From an uncultured Pelagibacteraceae bacterium (GTDB lineage: Bacteria > Pseudomonadota > Alphaproteobacteria > Pelagibacterales > Pelagibacteraceae), in assembly GCA_902610675.1 (NCBI GenBank), contig CACLWP010000003.1, forward strand, positions 1 through 64,000: 64,000 nucleotides of DNA, given 5' to 3'. The position numbers and the translations under genes are program-made. This document shows, piece by piece, positions 8,327 to 16,152 of the stretch. Below the pieces are notes generated by a model. It searched no databases. It was not told where the DNA came from and was given only the letters and a program-made list of their open reading frames with translations. The stretch's first letter is position 1. Each line of letters begins with the position of its first letter.

Positions 8327-8854
8327 ATGAATTTAAAAGACTTTATTAGATCCATCCCTGATTATCCAAAAAAAGGTATTTTGTTCAGAGATATCACCAC
8401 ATTAATTAAAGAAGAAAAGGCTTTTGCAGAAACAATTAATCAAATAGTTGAAAAATCAAAAAAATATAAATTTGACAAAATTGCTGCTATAGAGTCTAGA
8501 GGTTTTGTTTTTGCTTCAGCTGTATCTTATTTATTAAATAAACCTTTTATAATGTTAAGAAAAAAAGATAAGCTTCCAGCAGATGTTCATTCTGTTGATT
8601 TTGAACTAGAGTATGGCACTGCAACAATTCAAGTACATAAAGACTCGATTAATAACAATGAAAGTGTTTTAATTATAGACGACCTAATTGCAACAGGAGG
8701 AACAGCTGAGGCTGCTGCTAAACTTATTGAGATTTCAAAAGGAAAAGTTTCAGCATTTATCTTTGTTATTGACTTATTTGATCTAAATGGTGCAAACAAT
8801 TTAAAGGAAAAAGGTTTTAGTGTAGAAAGTCTTATGGAATTTCCAGGTCATTAA
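8327..8854 (+). CDS. apt: Adenine phosphoribosyltransferase
   Basis: 175 residues, standard Apt length. The PRPP-binding motif is VLIIDDLIATGGTA, and IESRGFVFA and YGTATIQVHKDSI are typical. It turns adenine plus PRPP into AMP. Head-to-head placement with mtnP, separated by only 41 bases, fits adenine recycling after MTA cleavage; both promoters must lie in that gap. The gene is followed after 8 bases by a methyltransferase on the same strand. Confidence 0.95.
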   Translation: MNLKDFIRSIPDYPKKGILFRDITTLIKEEKAFAETINQIVEKSKKYKFDKIAAIESRGFVFASAVSYLLNKPFIMLRKKDKLPADVHSVDFELEYGTATIQVHKDSINNNESVLIIDDLIATGGTAEAAAKLIEISKGKVSAFIFVIDLFDLNGANNLKEKGFSVESLMEFPGH

Positions 8855-8862
8855 AATTTTAA

Positions 8863-9540
8863 ATGGAAAAACTAAATAAATTTCAAAAAATAATTAATAA
8901 AATTTATTACCTTTTATTTATAGAAAATTTTAAAGGTAAATTAAAATTTAATTTTCCATTAAATTATGGTCGAATAGAATTAATTGATTATCTTATAAAA
9001 AAAAATAAATATACAGATTATTTAGAAATTGGCTGTGATAAAGACCAACTTTTCTCAAGAGTGGATATAAAAAATAAAACTGGAGTTGATCCTGTAAGCG
9101 GTGGCAATATAAGGAAAACTAGTGACCAATTCTTTTCAAATAACAAAAAAAAGTTTGATATAATCTTCATTGATGGATTACATATTTATAAACAAGTCAA
9201 AAAAGATATTCTCAATTCAATTGATTGCTTAAATGACAATGGTTTAATACTCGTTCACGACTGTATGCCGGACTCTTTAAGCAAGCAGGCGGTCCCAAGA
9301 TACCGAATGCAATGGAACGGTGATGCATGGAAAGCAATAGTTGATTTAAGACAAAGTAATGAATTAGATATTTTTACATGCGAAATAGACCAGGGTATCG
9401 GAATAATTAGAAAAAGTAAAAACACCTCAATTCTTCAAATTAATAAGCCTATAAAAAAATTAAAATTTAAAGATTATTTTGAAAATTATAAGTTGTATCT
9501 AAGGGTAATTTCCTTAGAAGAATTGAAAAAAATATTTTAA
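8863..9540 (+). CDS. Class I SAM-dependent methyltransferase (Methyltransf_24-like)
   Basis: 225 residues. A compact Rossmann methyltransferase core is visible: YLEIGCDKDQLFSRV (motif I), FDIIFIDGLHIYKQVKKDI and NGLILVHDCMP. The IDG(L)H...D pattern is shared with glycan-associated methyltransferases of the FkbM/Methyltransf_24 type. Lys/Asn content is high, as in the glycan genes that follow. It probably methylates a surface sugar or lipid-linked precursor, but the substrate is unknown. It converges with the GT2 gene with a TTAA overlap. Confidence 0.75.
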   Translation: MEKLNKFQKIINKIYYLLFIENFKGKLKFNFPLNYGRIELIDYLIKKNKYTDYLEIGCDKDQLFSRVDIKNKTGVDPVSGGNIRKTSDQFFSNNKKKFDIIFIDGLHIYKQVKKDILNSIDCLNDNGLILVHDCMPDSLSKQAVPRYRMQWNGDAWKAIVDLRQSNELDIFTCEIDQGIGIIRKSKNTSILQINKPIKKLKFKDYFENYKLYLRVISLEELKKIF

Positions 9541-10427
9541 TCAAAATTTAGATTTGGCCTATATGAAGATTTTTTTCCTAATATAGCATTTATAAAACCA
9601 ATAACTCTATTTAAATAGACTTTACTTTTTTTTCTTTTCATAATTAATAAATAAAATAAGAATTTTGCTATTGCAAAAATAAATGATGGTAATCCTTTTA
9701 GAAGAGCTGAAAAAAAACTAAAATGCTTTTTATTATAATAAAACTTTGACCAGACCCAATGCCAATTTCTCGAGAGTTCAATCTCATCTCTGTATTTCTC
9801 ATCTACTGCTTTAGCACCTAAATGTTTTATTTTTGATCTGGGCACAACATAAATATTCTCACCACAATCGATTAATCTTTTACATAAATCATCATTTTCT
9901 AAATACATAAAAAAATTTTCATCAAAATATTTAGAATCATCAAAAATTTCTAATTGTTTCATCTTTTTTAAATTAAAGAGCATTGCATAACCATCCACAC
10001 TTTTTACTTTAAAAGCATTATTATTGTTATACTTATTATTTTTATCAAATTTATAATTTGGATATGCAACTGAATTTGAAATAGGTGATATAATACTAAA
10101 AGATTCGATTTCTTTTGATGACAAGATTATTTCATCAATACTATCTTTTTCTAAAATTACATCTGGGTTAAGTACAAAAGCATAATCTGTTTTAACATGT
10201 TTAAGACCTAAATTGTTACCGGATCCCATTCCTAAATTTTCAGAGGACAATATACATTCCACATTCTTATATTTTTTTTCTATATTTTCTTTAAATTTTT
10301 GATCATTGGAATTATCTACGATTATTATCTTTATATTTTCTGAAATTGATTTGATGCAATCATCTATAACATTTTCACTCTTAAATGTAACAATTACAGC
10401 TGTTAAATTTTGCCTAGATATTGACAT
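9537..10427 (-). CDS. Glycosyltransferase family 2 (rhamnosyltransferase-like)
   Basis: About 296 residues if the ATG at 10427 is used (MSISRQNLTAVIVTFKSE). An upstream in-frame TTG at 10484 would add 19 residues that look non-coding and would abut the divergent rmlB start. The GT-A fold is seen in IIIVDNSNDQKF, LGMGSGNNLGL and VLNPDVIL in place of DxD, typical of WbbL-type rhamnosyltransferases. The C-terminus has hydrophobic segments (SFIFAIAKFLFYLLIM). Divergent from the dTDP-rhamnose operon, so transfer of rhamnose to a surface polymer is likely. Confidence 0.8.
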   Translation of the reverse strand: MSISRQNLTAVIVTFKSENVIDDCIKSISENIKIIIVDNSNDQKFKENIEKKYKNVECILSSENLGMGSGNNLGLKHVKTDYAFVLNPDVILEKDSIDEIILSSKEIESFSIISPISNSVAYPNYKFDKNNKYNNNNAFKVKSVDGYAMLFNLKKMKQLEIFDDSKYFDENFFMYLENDDLCKRLIDCGENIYVVPRSKIKHLGAKAVDEKYRDEIELSRNWHWVWSKFYYNKKHFSFFSALLKGLPSFIFAIAKFLFYLLIMKRKKSKVYLNRVIGFINAILGKKSSYRPNLNFD

Positions 10428-10484
10428 ATGATGTGTGTATTCAACTATACTAATACTTTCTATTAATGTAAAAAAAATTATCAA

Positions 10485-11498
10485 ATGAAAAAAATAATTG
10501 TTACAGGTGGTTTGGGATTTATTGGCAGTAATTTAATAGACCTATTAATTATGAAAAAGTTTTATGTTATAAATATTGATAAAGTCACGTATTCATCAAA
10601 CTTTTACAACACGAAGGAATTTAAAAAATCAAAAAAATACAAATTTATTAAATTAGATATAAAAGATAAAAAAATTAATGAAATACTTTTTAAATACAAA
10701 CCTGCTTGTATCTTTAATTTAGCTGCTGAAACCCATGTTGACAGATCTATAGATAATCCTGAAAGTTTTATCGAAAGTAATATTGTCGGTGTTTATAATT
10801 TACTTGAATCCTTTAAGAAATATTCAAAAAAATTTAAATGTAAATTAATTCATATTTCTACTGACGAAGTTTATGGAGATATACTAAAAGGTAGGTCGAA
10901 TGAGAAATATCCATATAAGCCTAGTTCACCTTATGCAGCTAGTAAAGCAGCTTCAGACCACTTAGTTAGTTCTTATGTAAGAACATATAAAATTCCAGCA
11001 ATAGTAACAAATTGTTCTAATAACTATGGACCTAGACAACATCCTGAAAAATTAATTCCAAAAATAATATATAATATTTTTAATGGCAAACCAATTCCAA
11101 TTTACGGTAATGGTACTAATTCAAGAGAATGGATTTATGTGAAAGATCATTGTGAAGCATTAATTAAAGTTTACCAAAAAGGTAAAGGTGGCGAATTTTA
11201 CAATATAGGTTCAAATAAAAATTTAAATAATTTAGAGGTGTGTAAAAAAATATTAAATGTTTCAAAAAAAATAAATAAATTTAATAAAAATATCAAGATC
11301 GTTTTTGTAAAAGACAGACCTGGTCACGATATTAGATACGCTTTAAATAGTAATAAGATTAAAAAAAAACTTAAGTGGTATCCAAAAACGAATTTTGAAG
11401 AGGGTGTTAAGTTAACCTTTAATTGGTACAAAAATAACAAATCCTACTATAAATCTTTATCAAAAAAAGATATTAATAAAAGATTAGGTATAAGATGA
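10485..11498 (+). CDS. rmlB: dTDP-glucose 4,6-dehydratase
   Basis: 337 residues of the extended SDR family. The NAD site is TGGLGFIGSN, the active-site TDEVYGD supplies the Thr/Asp/Glu triad, and YAASKAASD gives the YxxxK pair; NYGPRQHPEKLIP is also typical. It makes dTDP-4-keto-6-deoxyglucose, the second step to dTDP-rhamnose. First gene of a four-gene plus-strand operon whose members overlap by four bases each. The protein is richer in Lys and Asn than housekeeping proteins in the window. Confidence 0.93.
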   Translation: MKKIIVTGGLGFIGSNLIDLLIMKKFYVINIDKVTYSSNFYNTKEFKKSKKYKFIKLDIKDKKINEILFKYKPACIFNLAAETHVDRSIDNPESFIESNIVGVYNLLESFKKYSKKFKCKLIHISTDEVYGDILKGRSNEKYPYKPSSPYAASKAASDHLVSSYVRTYKIPAIVTNCSNNYGPRQHPEKLIPKIIYNIFNGKPIPIYGNGTNSREWIYVKDHCEALIKVYQKGKGGEFYNIGSNKNLNNLEVCKKILNVSKKINKFNKNIKIVFVKDRPGHDIRYALNSNKIKKKLKWYPKTNFEEGVKLTFNWYKNNKSYYKSLSKKDINKRLGIR

Positions 11499-12361
11499 TT
11501 AAAAAAGGTATTATTTTATCTGGTGGAAAAGGAACTAGAATGAGTCCACTTACAAAAGCTGTAAATAAACAACTTTTGCCAATTTACGATAAACCATTAA
11601 TTTATTACCCACTATCAATTTTAATGTTGGCAAAAATAAGAGATATATTAATTGTTGTTAACAAAGGTCAATTAGATCAGTACAAAAAATTACTACCTGA
11701 TGGAAAAAATTTAGGCATTAAAATCTCTTATGTTGAACAAGATAAACCAAGAGGACTACCAGATGCATTTATTTTAGGCGAAAAATTTATTGGCAAAAGT
11801 GGTGTTTCTCTAATATTGGGTGATAATTTTTTTTATGGTCAATACTTATCTGAAAAGCTAAACAATTCTATAAAACTTAATAAAGGGGCTAAAGTATTTT
11901 TACATAGAGTAAAAAAACCAGAAAAATATGGTGTTGCAAGGTTTAAAAAAAATAAAATAACATTGATAAAAGAAAAGCCAAAAAAATTTTTTTCAGATTT
12001 TGCAATTACTGGCTTGTACTTTTTTGATAATAATGTCGTAAAATTATCAAAAAAATTAAAACCTTCAAAAAGAGGAGAATTGGAGATTACAGATCTATTA
12101 AATTTATATAAAAAAAATAATAAATTATCAGCTGACTTTATAGGTAGAGGTGGAGCTTGGTTAGATACCGGCTCAATAAGTGATTACTATAAGACTAGTG
12201 ATTTTGTTTCAGCAATTGAAAATCGGCAAGGTTTTAAAATTGCATGTGTAGAAGAAATAGCATTATTAAATAAATGGATAACAAGAAAACATATAAATAA
12301 TTCAATAAAGTTTTATGGTAATTGTGAATATTCAGATTATTTAAGAAAACTTATTAAATGA
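11495..12361 (+). CDS. rmlA: Glucose-1-phosphate thymidylyltransferase
   Basis: 288 residues. The nucleotidyl-transfer loop is GGKGTRMSPLTKAVNKQLLP, followed by IYDKPLIYYPLS; the metal Asp region is LILGDNFFYG and AWLDTGS lies near the C-terminus. It activates glucose 1-phosphate with dTTP, the first step of dTDP-rhamnose synthesis. Overlaps rmlB and rmlC by four bases each, so stoichiometric expression is expected. Confidence 0.94.
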   Translation: MIKKGIILSGGKGTRMSPLTKAVNKQLLPIYDKPLIYYPLSILMLAKIRDILIVVNKGQLDQYKKLLPDGKNLGIKISYVEQDKPRGLPDAFILGEKFIGKSGVSLILGDNFFYGQYLSEKLNNSIKLNKGAKVFLHRVKKPEKYGVARFKKNKITLIKEKPKKFFSDFAITGLYFFDNNVVKLSKKLKPSKRGELEITDLLNLYKKNNKLSADFIGRGGAWLDTGSISDYYKTSDFVSAIENRQGFKIACVEEIALLNKWITRKHINNSIKFYGNCEYSDYLRKLIK

Positions 12362-12876
12362 CCATAATCGAGAAATTAAATATAATTCAGAATAAAAAGC
12401 ACCATGATAAAAGAGGTTATTTTCAAGAACTTTTAAAAGAAAAACAAATTAATAAAAAATTCCCTTTTATAGTAATGTCTTATTCAAAAAGAAATGTATT
12501 AAGAGGTTTGCACATACAAACAAATAAGTCCCAAGGCAAATATATATCAGTGTTAAAAGGTAAAATATTTGACATTGTGGTTGACCTAAGAAAAAAATCA
12601 AAATCTTTTGGAAAATGTTATAAAAATATTCTTAGTGAAAAAAACTCAAGATCACTATATATACCACCAGGGTTCGCCCACGGCTTTGTTGGAATAGATA
12701 ATAATAATTACGTAATTTATAGTTGCACAAATTATAGAGACAAAAATAGTGAAGTCGGAATTATTTATAATGACCCAATCCTAAAAATTAAATGGCCAAA
12801 AAGAAATTTTATCATCTCTTCTAAAGATAAACAAAATATTAGTTTTGAAGAATTTAAAGATAAATATATAAAATGA
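12358..12876 (+). CDS. rmlC: dTDP-4-dehydrorhamnose 3,5-epimerase
   Basis: 172 residues, a cupin-type epimerase. The catalytic His is in VLRGLHIQ, and LYIPPGFAHGF is the diagnostic strand; DPILKIKWP near the C-terminus is also conserved. It epimerises C3 and C5 of the dTDP-4-keto-6-deoxyglucose made by RmlB. It overlaps both flanking genes by four bases. Confidence 0.93.
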   Translation: MTIIEKLNIIQNKKHHDKRGYFQELLKEKQINKKFPFIVMSYSKRNVLRGLHIQTNKSQGKYISVLKGKIFDIVVDLRKKSKSFGKCYKNILSEKNSRSLYIPPGFAHGFVGIDNNNYVIYSCTNYRDKNSEVGIIYNDPILKIKWPKRNFIISSKDKQNISFEEFKDKYIK

Positions 12877-13574
12877 GTAAAAAAATTCTTGTTACTGGCG
12901 GTGATGGTAGATTTTCTAAAATTCTAAAAAAGAAAAACAAAAAATTAAACTTGATTTTTAGAAATAAAAGACAGTGTAATATTCTCAATCTTAATTCTAT
13001 GATAAAATGTTTTAAGAAAATAAAACCTTCAATGGTATTACATTGTGCTGGTCTCTCTAGGCCAATGAAAATACATGAAAATAATATCTCAAAAAGTATT
13101 GATTTAAATATAATAGGCACAGCTAATGTTGTGAAAGCGTGTAAAAAATTTAATATAAAACTTATTTATATATCATCAGGCTATGTTTACAGTGGTGAAA
13201 AAGGGAATTACAAAGAAAGTGATGGAGCAAAACCATTTAACAATTATGGTTGGTCTAAATTAGGTGGAGAGTGCTCTGTATCAATGTATCAAAACTCATT
13301 AATATTAAGAGTAACAATGACTGAATATCCGTTTCAGTTTAATTCTGCTTATACAAACTTGATAACTAATTTCATGTTCCATGAGGATTTTGTAAAATTA
13401 TTACCTAAGTTGATAAATAAAAAAGGCATTATAAATGTTGGAGGAAAAACTCAATCTGTTTATAACTTTGCAAAGAAATATAAATCTCATATAAAAAAAT
13501 CTAAACTAAAAAAAAATTCTAAACTGCCATTTAATCAATCTATGAATTTATCAAAACTTAAAAAAATTATTTAA
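12873..13574 (+). CDS. Short RmlD-like dTDP-4-dehydrorhamnose reductase (SDR)
   Basis: 233 residues, shorter than the usual 290-300 of RmlD. The N-terminal NAD(P) loop reads TGGDGRFSK, with Ser where the third Gly normally is; YNYxxxK-type catalysis is seen in NYGWSKLGGE, and YISSGYVYSGEKG corresponds to the RmlD strand. By position it should perform the last reduction to dTDP-rhamnose. The missing C-terminal 50-60 residues belong to the substrate domain, so a related reductase or a different deoxysugar product is possible. Its TAA ends one base before the tRNA gene on the other strand. Confidence 0.75.
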   Translation: MSKKILVTGGDGRFSKILKKKNKKLNLIFRNKRQCNILNLNSMIKCFKKIKPSMVLHCAGLSRPMKIHENNISKSIDLNIIGTANVVKACKKFNIKLIYISSGYVYSGEKGNYKESDGAKPFNNYGWSKLGGECSVSMYQNSLILRVTMTEYPFQFNSAYTNLITNFMFHEDFVKLLPKLINKKGIINVGGKTQSVYNFAKKYKSHIKKSKLKKNSKLPFNQSMNLSKLKKII

Positions 13575-13651
13575 TGGTAGCGGGAAGTGGGATCGAACCA
13601 CTGACCTCGGGCTTATGAGTCCCGCGCTCTAACCAACTGAGCTACCCCGCC
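13575..13651 (-). tRNA. tRNA-Met (CAT), elongator type
   Basis: The minus strand folds as a cloverleaf. The 5' acceptor GGCGGGG pairs with TCCCGCT (two G-U pairs), the D arm is GCTCAGTTGGTTAGAGC, the anticodon loop is CTCATAA, the T arm loop is TTCGATC and the encoded 3' end is ACCA. The 7-bp acceptor and the absence of initiator features (C1-A72 mismatch, three G-C pairs in the anticodon stem) favour elongator Met; tRNA-Ile with lysidine-modified CAT is the alternative. The CCA end at 13575 directly abuts the stop codon of the convergent RmlD-like gene. Confidence 0.95.
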
Positions 13652-13720
13652 ACTAAATTCTCGACGATATATACTACTTAATTTATTTTTTTCAAACAAG
13701 AAATTACGATTCATAATGGT

Positions 13721-15448
13721 CTATGAAATTGAAAATCTTTTTTTAAGATCATTTTGAATTAAATCTACTACATCATCCCAATTTTTATAATTTGTTTGCT
13801 TGTAAATTTTTAAAGACTTATATGGATTATATTTGTAATATTCATACCATCTCCAGTCTGAATTTGCTGATATTAACCCCCAAGTTTCTTTATTACAAAT
13901 GCAAGCTAAATGTAAAAAGAAAGTGTCTGTGGAAATCACTAAATCTAAATTTTGAATAATACCAATAATATCAACAAAACTTTCCTTACTAAAATCAGTT
14001 ATATTTGAGTTACTAAAAAATTTTTGATCTCTGTCCCAAATTTCATTTTGGAACGAGTAATAATTTAGATCTAATTTTAATAATTTGTCTAATTTTTTTA
14101 ATTCAACTGATCTTGAAGGCTCTTTGGGTCCAAAAAAATTACCTGACCAAACTAAACCAATATTTTTTTTTTCATTTTTTATAATTGTTTCCCAATGTTT
14201 TTTTCTATCTTCACTGAAATTTATTAGATCAGAAGAATTTGAATTTTTTTCCTTAAAAAAAAAACTATTAAGAGAACCTAGGGAAATTTTATAATCGTAT
14301 TTATTCTGAAGAATCTCGCTTTTTTTATAAATATTAATATTTCTAAATTTTCTCTTAAAAATAGGTAAAAGCTTATCATAAAGTATAAAATCAACCTTTT
14401 TACACAAGGGAGATAGATTTATTAAAAATTTAGAGAACTGTATTATATCTCCCATTCCTTGTTCGCTGGTAACTAAAATAGTAGAGTCTTTTAAATTTTC
14501 GCCTTTCCAAGTTTTTAAATTTTCATAGAGATTGTCTTTAATAATAGAGTCTCTTAATTCGTAAAATTCCCAACCTTTTTCAAATTCTCCCTCTATCAGA
14601 TGATGAATGCCTCTAGTAAATTTTAAATCCTTTTTATTGGGAAATGTAATGATAGCTTCTTCAATAACCTCAATAGATTTTTTAAAATTACCTATCATTG
14701 AATAAATTTTACTTAACTTCGTATAAGCAATATAATTTTTTGAATTATCAATTATAGTTTTTAAGCATTTAATAGCGTCTTCAATTTTATCTTTAGATAT
14801 TAGGTAGTCGGACTCATTTAATTGAAATTCGATATAATTTTTATCAATCTCTTTAGCTTTTTTATAAAAATATTCTGCTTTATTTTTGTCTCCTATTCTT
14901 AGAAATAAAATAAGAAGATTATTTAAGATTAACTTATCGTTCTGATCATACTCTAATGCCTTAAGATAGTAATTTTTAGCTTGGTCAATATTTTGTGCGC
15001 TTAAAAAACATTTTGCAAGATTATTAAACAAAATTTTTTTTTCTTTAAAATTTAGAGTTTCTACAGTTTTATATAGCTCTATCGCTTTTTTATAATCTTT
15101 ATTCAAATCATATGCTAAAGCTAAATTGAAGTACGAAATTGGATTTTTTTGATTATCAAGTTCTAAAGTTTTTTCAGCATTTTTAATAGCAGATTTATAA
15201 TCTTGGGATCTTAAATTTACTTTGAATAGATTTTTATAGGGATCTATAAAAGATTTATCTAAATTTATAGACTTCAAAAATTCAATTTTAGCTAACTCTA
15301 ATTTTTGTTGTTTAAATAAAATAACACCCTTGATATTTAAAATTATATGTTCAATTTTCTTATCTTCACTAGTCTCGCATAAAGCAAAAGCTTCTAATAA
15401 GTTATCATTATTTAGGTGGTCAATAATTTTTTTAAGGGTTTCTGCCAT
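13721..15448 (-). CDS. TPR-repeat protein with C-terminal glycosyltransferase-like domain
   Basis: 575 residues. Residues about 1-280 hold around eight tetratricopeptide units (for example SYFNLALAYDLNKDYKKAIE and KYYLKALEYDQNDKLILNNL). Residues about 310-570 resemble GT9/GT41-type domains: ILVTSEQGMGDIIQFSKFLI, NIGLVWSGNFFG, and LDLVISTDTFFLHLACICNK. Such TPR-GT proteins are common in SAR11 and may modify proteins or surface glycans; the acceptor is not known. It is preceded by 112 bp of AT-rich sequence without a visible gene. Confidence 0.75.
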   Translation of the reverse strand: MAETLKKIIDHLNNDNLLEAFALCETSEDKKIEHIILNIKGVILFKQQKLELAKIEFLKSINLDKSFIDPYKNLFKVNLRSQDYKSAIKNAEKTLELDNQKNPISYFNLALAYDLNKDYKKAIELYKTVETLNFKEKKILFNNLAKCFLSAQNIDQAKNYYLKALEYDQNDKLILNNLLILFLRIGDKNKAEYFYKKAKEIDKNYIEFQLNESDYLISKDKIEDAIKCLKTIIDNSKNYIAYTKLSKIYSMIGNFKKSIEVIEEAIITFPNKKDLKFTRGIHHLIEGEFEKGWEFYELRDSIIKDNLYENLKTWKGENLKDSTILVTSEQGMGDIIQFSKFLINLSPLCKKVDFILYDKLLPIFKRKFRNINIYKKSEILQNKYDYKISLGSLNSFFFKEKNSNSSDLINFSEDRKKHWETIIKNEKKNIGLVWSGNFFGPKEPSRSVELKKLDKLLKLDLNYYSFQNEIWDRDQKFFSNSNITDFSKESFVDIIGIIQNLDLVISTDTFFLHLACICNKETWGLISANSDWRWYEYYKYNPYKSLKIYKQTNYKNWDDVVDLIQNDLKKRFSIS

Positions 15449-15560
15449 TTTATTTATTATTAATTTAACCCTAAAATAGCTTTATAAAAATACCTTTTTA
15501 TCTCAATATTTTACGAAATTTTACAATTAATGATTTTTAAAAACAAAAATTTTAAATTAT

Positions 15561-15770
15561 TTATGAAAAAATAATTAATCCAAAGAGAATTAGACCAGTG
15601 GATGCTGCTGCAGAAAAATAAAACTTTTTCTTTACTTCCTGTTTCCTATCAAATTTCACTCTGTTAAGAAGAACATTTATGTCAGTACTTTTAGTAAGAA
15701 CTTTTGGTGTGTCAGCTTCTGTATACTTAGAAGATAACTTGATTTTTAATGTTCTAGTTAAATTTTTCAT
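15561..15770 (-). CDS. Tail-anchored miniprotein A, unknown function
   Basis: 69 residues: a charged N-terminal part and a single C-terminal membrane span (FYFSAAASTGLILFGLIIFS), so probably anchored with the N-terminus in the cytoplasm. The block TDINVLLNRVKFDRKQEVKK just before the span resembles the matching block of the gene 42 bases upstream. The two therefore look like diverged duplicates. I do not recognise a family. Confidence 0.55.
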   Translation of the reverse strand: MKNLTRTLKIKLSSKYTEADTPKVLTKSTDINVLLNRVKFDRKQEVKKKFYFSAAASTGLILFGLIIFS

Positions 15771-15811
15771 TGTGTAAATTAACCATTATTTGAACTTAAT
15801 GGCAAACGAAT

Positions 15812-16036
15812 TCAGAGCGACAAATAGATTCCTATTGCCGCTAGTAAAAAGACACAAAAAGAAAAAATAATCAAATTTTTTTTGAATTCTCTGCTTTGTT
15901 GTTCCTCAAGTTTAGATTTTAGGATGTTAATATCGACTCTATTAATCTTATTTTTTTGAGAATATGAAGACCTCTCTGAGTCAACAGCATCAGTTGAGGT
16001 CTCTATATTATCATTATTTTCTAGTATGTCTTTCAT
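15812..16036 (-). CDS. Tail-anchored miniprotein B, unknown function
   Basis: 74 residues with an acidic, Ser-rich N-terminus and a C-terminal membrane span (IIFSFCVFLLAAIGIYLSL). VDINILKSKLEEQQSREFKK before the span parallels miniprotein A (DIN-hydrophobic-L, a basic/acidic helix, then xFKK). Order and strand suggest a two-gene unit. It is divergent from the double winged-helix gene at 16153, with a palindrome between them. Confidence 0.55.
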   Translation of the reverse strand: MKDILENNDNIETSTDAVDSERSSYSQKNKINRVDINILKSKLEEQQSREFKKNLIIFSFCVFLLAAIGIYLSL

Positions 16037-16049
16037 AGTCTTTTATTAA

Positions 16050-16065
16050 TTAAAGCATGCTTTAA
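16050..16065. promoter_or_regulatory. Perfect 16-bp palindrome in divergent promoter region
   Basis: TTAAAGCATGCTTTAA equals its own reverse complement. It sits 14 bases upstream of miniprotein B and about 87 bases upstream of the winged-helix gene, where an operator would be expected. A partial copy (TTTAAAGCATTGAA) follows directly. Binding by the neighbouring winged-helix protein is a guess. Confidence 0.4.
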
Positions 16066-16109
16066 AGCATTGAACAATATGAAAAAGTTCAAAGTGGGTC
16101 ACTAACAGA

Positions 16110-16138
16110 TTGACAACTGTCCAAATTGGGTTTCTACT
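16110..16138 (+). promoter_or_regulatory. Candidate sigma-70 promoter for the winged-helix gene
   Basis: TTGACA (16110-16115), 17-base spacer, TCTACT (16133-16138). The -35 is a consensus match and the -10 matches 4 of 6. The predicted start would leave only about 7 bases of leader before the ATG at 16153, so the mRNA may be nearly leaderless. GACA-AC-TGTC inside the element is a small inverted repeat that could bind a repressor. Confidence 0.35.
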
Positions 16139-16152
16139 GACCTTTAAAAATT

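Noticed and set aside
8863-13651. Integrated genomic island using the tRNA-Met 3' end as attachment site
   Set aside because: No integrase gene and no second copy of the tRNA 3' end was seen in the window, so integration at the tRNA is not supported.
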